In this document: piece after piece, positions 61,361 to 64,000 of the stretch
Layout of the letters: every line of letters starts with the position of its first letter
Position numbering within the stretch: the stretch's first letter is position 1
Source of the DNA: Apostichopus japonicus
Taxonomy: Eukaryota > Echinodermata > Holothuroidea > Aspidochirotida > Stichopodidae
Direction: 5' to 3'
NCBI RefSeq assembly: GCF_037975245.1
Contig: NC_092572.1
Coordinates: 31,965,989 to 32,029,988 of the forward strand
Length of the DNA: 64,000 nt
Notes under the pieces: generated by a model
What the model saw: only the letters and a program-made list of their open reading frames with translations
What the model was told of the DNA's origin: nothing
Database searches by the model: none
Program-made: the position numbers and the translations under genes

Positions 61361-62490
61361 ATGGCGATAAGGGAAATATCTACCCTATATTACAAGAAGA
61401 GATATGTCATCCTTACATTACAATAAGAGATATGTCCACCCTAGATTACACTAAGGGAAATGTTTCCACTAGATTTCAAAAGGGGATATGTTTACACTAG
61501 ATTACGATAAGGGATACGCATACCTTAGATAACAATATGGGATATAGTGTTTACACCAGAATACAATAAGAGATATGATATTACACCAGTCTTAAATAAG
61601 GGATAGGTTTCAACCAGATAACAATAAGAGATATGTTTACCCTAAACTACAATAGGGATATATCTACCCTATATTACAATTTGGGATATGTTAACACTAG
61701 ATTACAATAAGGGATATGATGCTAACACCAGGTTGCAATAAAAGATAGGTCTACACCAGATGACAAAAAGGGGATATGATGTTTACCCCAGATGACACAA
61801 AGGGATATGTTTAAACCAGATTACAATAAGGGTTTGTCTACATTAGATAAAATAAGGGTATGTATATGCTCCATTACAATAAGGGGTATGTTTAACCTAG
61901 ATAATAATGAGGCGATTTCTCTTACCTAAATTAAAATGAGGGATATGTCCACCCTAAATTAAAATGAGGGATATGTCCACCCTAGATTAAAATGAGGGAT
62001 ATGTCCACCCTAGATTAAAATGAGGGATATGTCCACCCTAGATTAAAATGAGGGATATGTCCACCCTAGATTAAAATGAGGGATATGTCCACCCTAGATT
62101 AAAATGAGGGATATGTCTATAAAATTAAGGATATGTCCATCCTAGATTAAAATGAGGGATATGTCTACTCTAGATTACAATGAGGGATTTGTCTACCCTG
62201 TAGATAACATTAAGGGATATGATGTTTACACTATGTTACAATAAGATACATAATGTTTACACTATAGATAACGATATGGGATATGATGTTTACACTTGAT
62301 TAAACAAGGGATACGATGTTTACACACTATATTATAAGGAGGGATATGAAGTTTACCCTAGCTTACAATAAGGGATAAGAAGTTTAACCTAGCTTACAAT
62401 AAGGGATATGATGTTTACACTAGATTACAATAAGGGATATGTCTACCCTTGATAACAATGTGGGATATATCTACACTATATTAGTTATAT
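61361..62490. repeat. Minisatellite of ~28-35 bp units (AGGGATATGT...)
   Basis: About 35 copies of a unit built on AAGGGATATGT, then CTACCCTAGATTACAAT. At 61925-62120 several near-identical 28-bp copies (GAGGGATATGTCCACCCTAG) run in a row, evidence of recent homogenisation. Both flanks are diverged, and some units contain an extra GATGTTTACAC. Confidence 0.9.
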
Positions 62491-63266
62491 ATAACATTAG
62501 TTATATAATATATAAATCAATGAATTAATTTTAACATGTATTCCTGTAACAGAGGGGTGAATCGTCATCTCTGAAGACTTTAAGGAGCATTCCAGCGTAT
62601 TAATATAGTTTTTTTGGTGAATATCTTGAATTTCTCAATAGCAATAAGTAGGTTTATTTCTAGCACCCATATATATATTTTTTTAAAGTACCGTCATGCA
62701 GTGTCCAATACGATGATAGGAACACCCTACGTCAAGTAAACACTAATTTCGAAATGTATAAAGCTATATACTCTATACTTTTTCCTGCAATTACAACATA
62801 TCCATTTGAAAATTCAAATATATCGTGGAATCAATCTACACATTTTCTGACTTTGGTCTTTGTTAATTTTGTATAAAATTTCAGATTAAATCTTTCTTTT
62901 CACCTCTTCTACAAGGTTTCACATAACTACCGAGTGGTACGTTAATGAATCTTAAAGACCAACTATGGAGACTTTTCAATGAACATAAAATCCCACCATT
63001 TTGCATGTATGTAATCCTTAACTCACTCCAATTACATTGCTGTCATCAACTTTACCAATTTCCGACGTTAAATACGTGAAAAAATGGGAAGAAAAGTCAG
63101 CTTTTTAGGAAACCTATTTCAGACATTCCTGAAACATTCCTAAGACATCAGGTGGCCATGTGACGTCACTGTTGGTATAACGCACTCACAACAATACTTT
63201 TAGTGTGTAAAGTTGTATACCTGAGCTGCCAAAAACATCAACGATATTACTCCTTTTCCCCCCGAA
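62491..63266. other. Spacer upstream of the THAP-like segment
   Basis: AT-rich, no recognised repeat. The last 200 bp could include a 5' untranslated region or promoter of the following segment, but no clear core promoter motif was recognised. Confidence 0.35.
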
Positions 63267-63389
63267 ATGCCAAAATTCTGTGTTGTTGGAGGTTGTAATT
63301 ATACCTCAGCCAACAAAAGCATCAGCTTTTTTAGCTTTCCGAGTAGAAGAACCGACGTAAACGCCGTAGACTTTGGATCAATTTTGTGA
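63267..63389 (+). pseudogene. THAP-type zinc-finger start, apparently frame-disrupted
   Basis: The ATG at 63267 opens MPKFCVVGGCNYTSANKSIS, then FFSFP and a TGA at 63387. MPxxC-x4-C near the N terminus followed about 14 residues later by an FxFP motif is the standard beginning of a THAP (C2CH) DNA-binding domain, found in transcription factors and P-element-related transposases. The domain's conserved Trp follows in a different frame: TGG at 63374 is in frame +2 and reads LWINFVRSTRKD. That suggests a frameshift between about 63345 and 63370, or a spliced gene with a donor near the gtaaac at 63357. The expected downstream C..H pair and terminal motif are not seen in any frame, so a decayed copy is likely. 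Confidence 0.5.
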
Positions 63390-64000
63390 GATCCACGAGG
63401 AAAGATTTGTCAGCACCCGGAGTATCTCATGCCCATGAGTCCACATGCATGACCCTGCCTCTGTGTATGCTGCAAAGACTCATTCTGAGTAACTTCCCCT
63501 GGCCGTTCTTACATGTAACATTATATCACGCATATGTATAGACCGTGCCTATAGGGTAGCATTGTTAGTACATGTAGTGAGTTACAACTCCCACCGGGTA
63601 TGTAAATAGTCATATTAGGATTTCATCGCATTTATCCATGTCATTTGTAGTATTCCAGTATCGTGAGTTCGTGATACATGTGTTATATTGTCCGTTATGT
63701 TTGTTCCGGCATCTGCATGGTCCAATGAGTGCGGGAATAAAACGGTACTATATAGCGATCGGACGTTTTATTTCGTTAGTGACTGTCTTGTGACTGTGGG
63801 ATATTACTGATCAAGGCCTGTTTCAACTAGACCTATGGAACTACACAAAGTCACGGTAGTATTTCGCCCAGGATTTAACGAGAAGCGTGGATTTGGATAT
63901 TCACTGCTAAATTTGGTTTATTGACAGGATACTTTTTCTGTGTTTGTACTTTTGTATATTAAAGCGAGTAAGTACTATGTTCAGCTTAAGCTTAGTCATG
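63390..64000. other. Downstream of the THAP-like segment
   Basis: The +2 frame stays open to about 63540 but loses resemblance to the THAP domain. An AATAAA occurs near 63735. No other feature recognised. Confidence 0.35.

Overview
This is eukaryotic nuclear DNA. It has no prokaryotic-style gene density, no long credible uninterrupted ORF, many short exon-like segments with GT-AG boundaries, and a heavy load of short inverted-repeat transposons and minisatellites. A leucine-rich-repeat exon of exactly 168 nt (2 x 84), a THAP-type zinc-finger start, and abundant hAT-like non-autonomous elements with 8-bp target-site duplications suggest a marine invertebrate deuterostome, such as an echinoderm. 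The species assignment is inference.

Layout. 1-1.8 kb: an inverted repeat, AT-rich degenerate repeats and a G-rich minisatellite ending in a transposon terminus. 3-18.6 kb: a minus-strand spliced gene. Its LRR exon (18445-18612) joins in phase to exons at 12267-12373 and 7240-7298, and perhaps to a terminal exon at 3087-3140. Its introns carry transposons (4.4 kb; the nested cluster 8351-9774; 15018-16048). 20.4-26.8 kb: a transposon graveyard with at least three levels of nesting, most insertions datable relative to one another by intact 8-bp duplications. 29847-35278: a 5.4-kb element with CACTG ends and subterminal arrays of a TTAGTCGGT-like motif. It contains a 2.2-kb fold-back element whose arms are tandem repeats. 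35358-36453: a hAT-like element with another inside it. 37.6-60.1 kb: a candidate plus-strand spliced gene of unknown identity, ending in a terminal exon (59957-60043) plus AATAAA. A possible antisense gene lies at 40.7-44.3 kb. 48712-59824: a 9.9-kb array of a 30-bp repeat, split by a 1.2-kb transposon, inside the candidate last intron. 61.3-62.5 kb: a 28-bp-type minisatellite. 63.27 kb: start of a THAP-like coding segment that looks frame-disrupted.

The most striking object is the 30-bp array. Because 30 is a multiple of 3, and the unit has no stop in any of the three minus frames or in one plus frame, it produces apparent proteins of up to 2602 residues. Drift among three unrelated repeat peptides within single ORFs argues that these are not real proteins. 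The second striking point is that several transposon families with different termini share the same internal modules: a ~100-bp core and a perfect G/C palindrome.

Exon calls rest on splice signals, open frame and phase agreement only. No homology search was possible.
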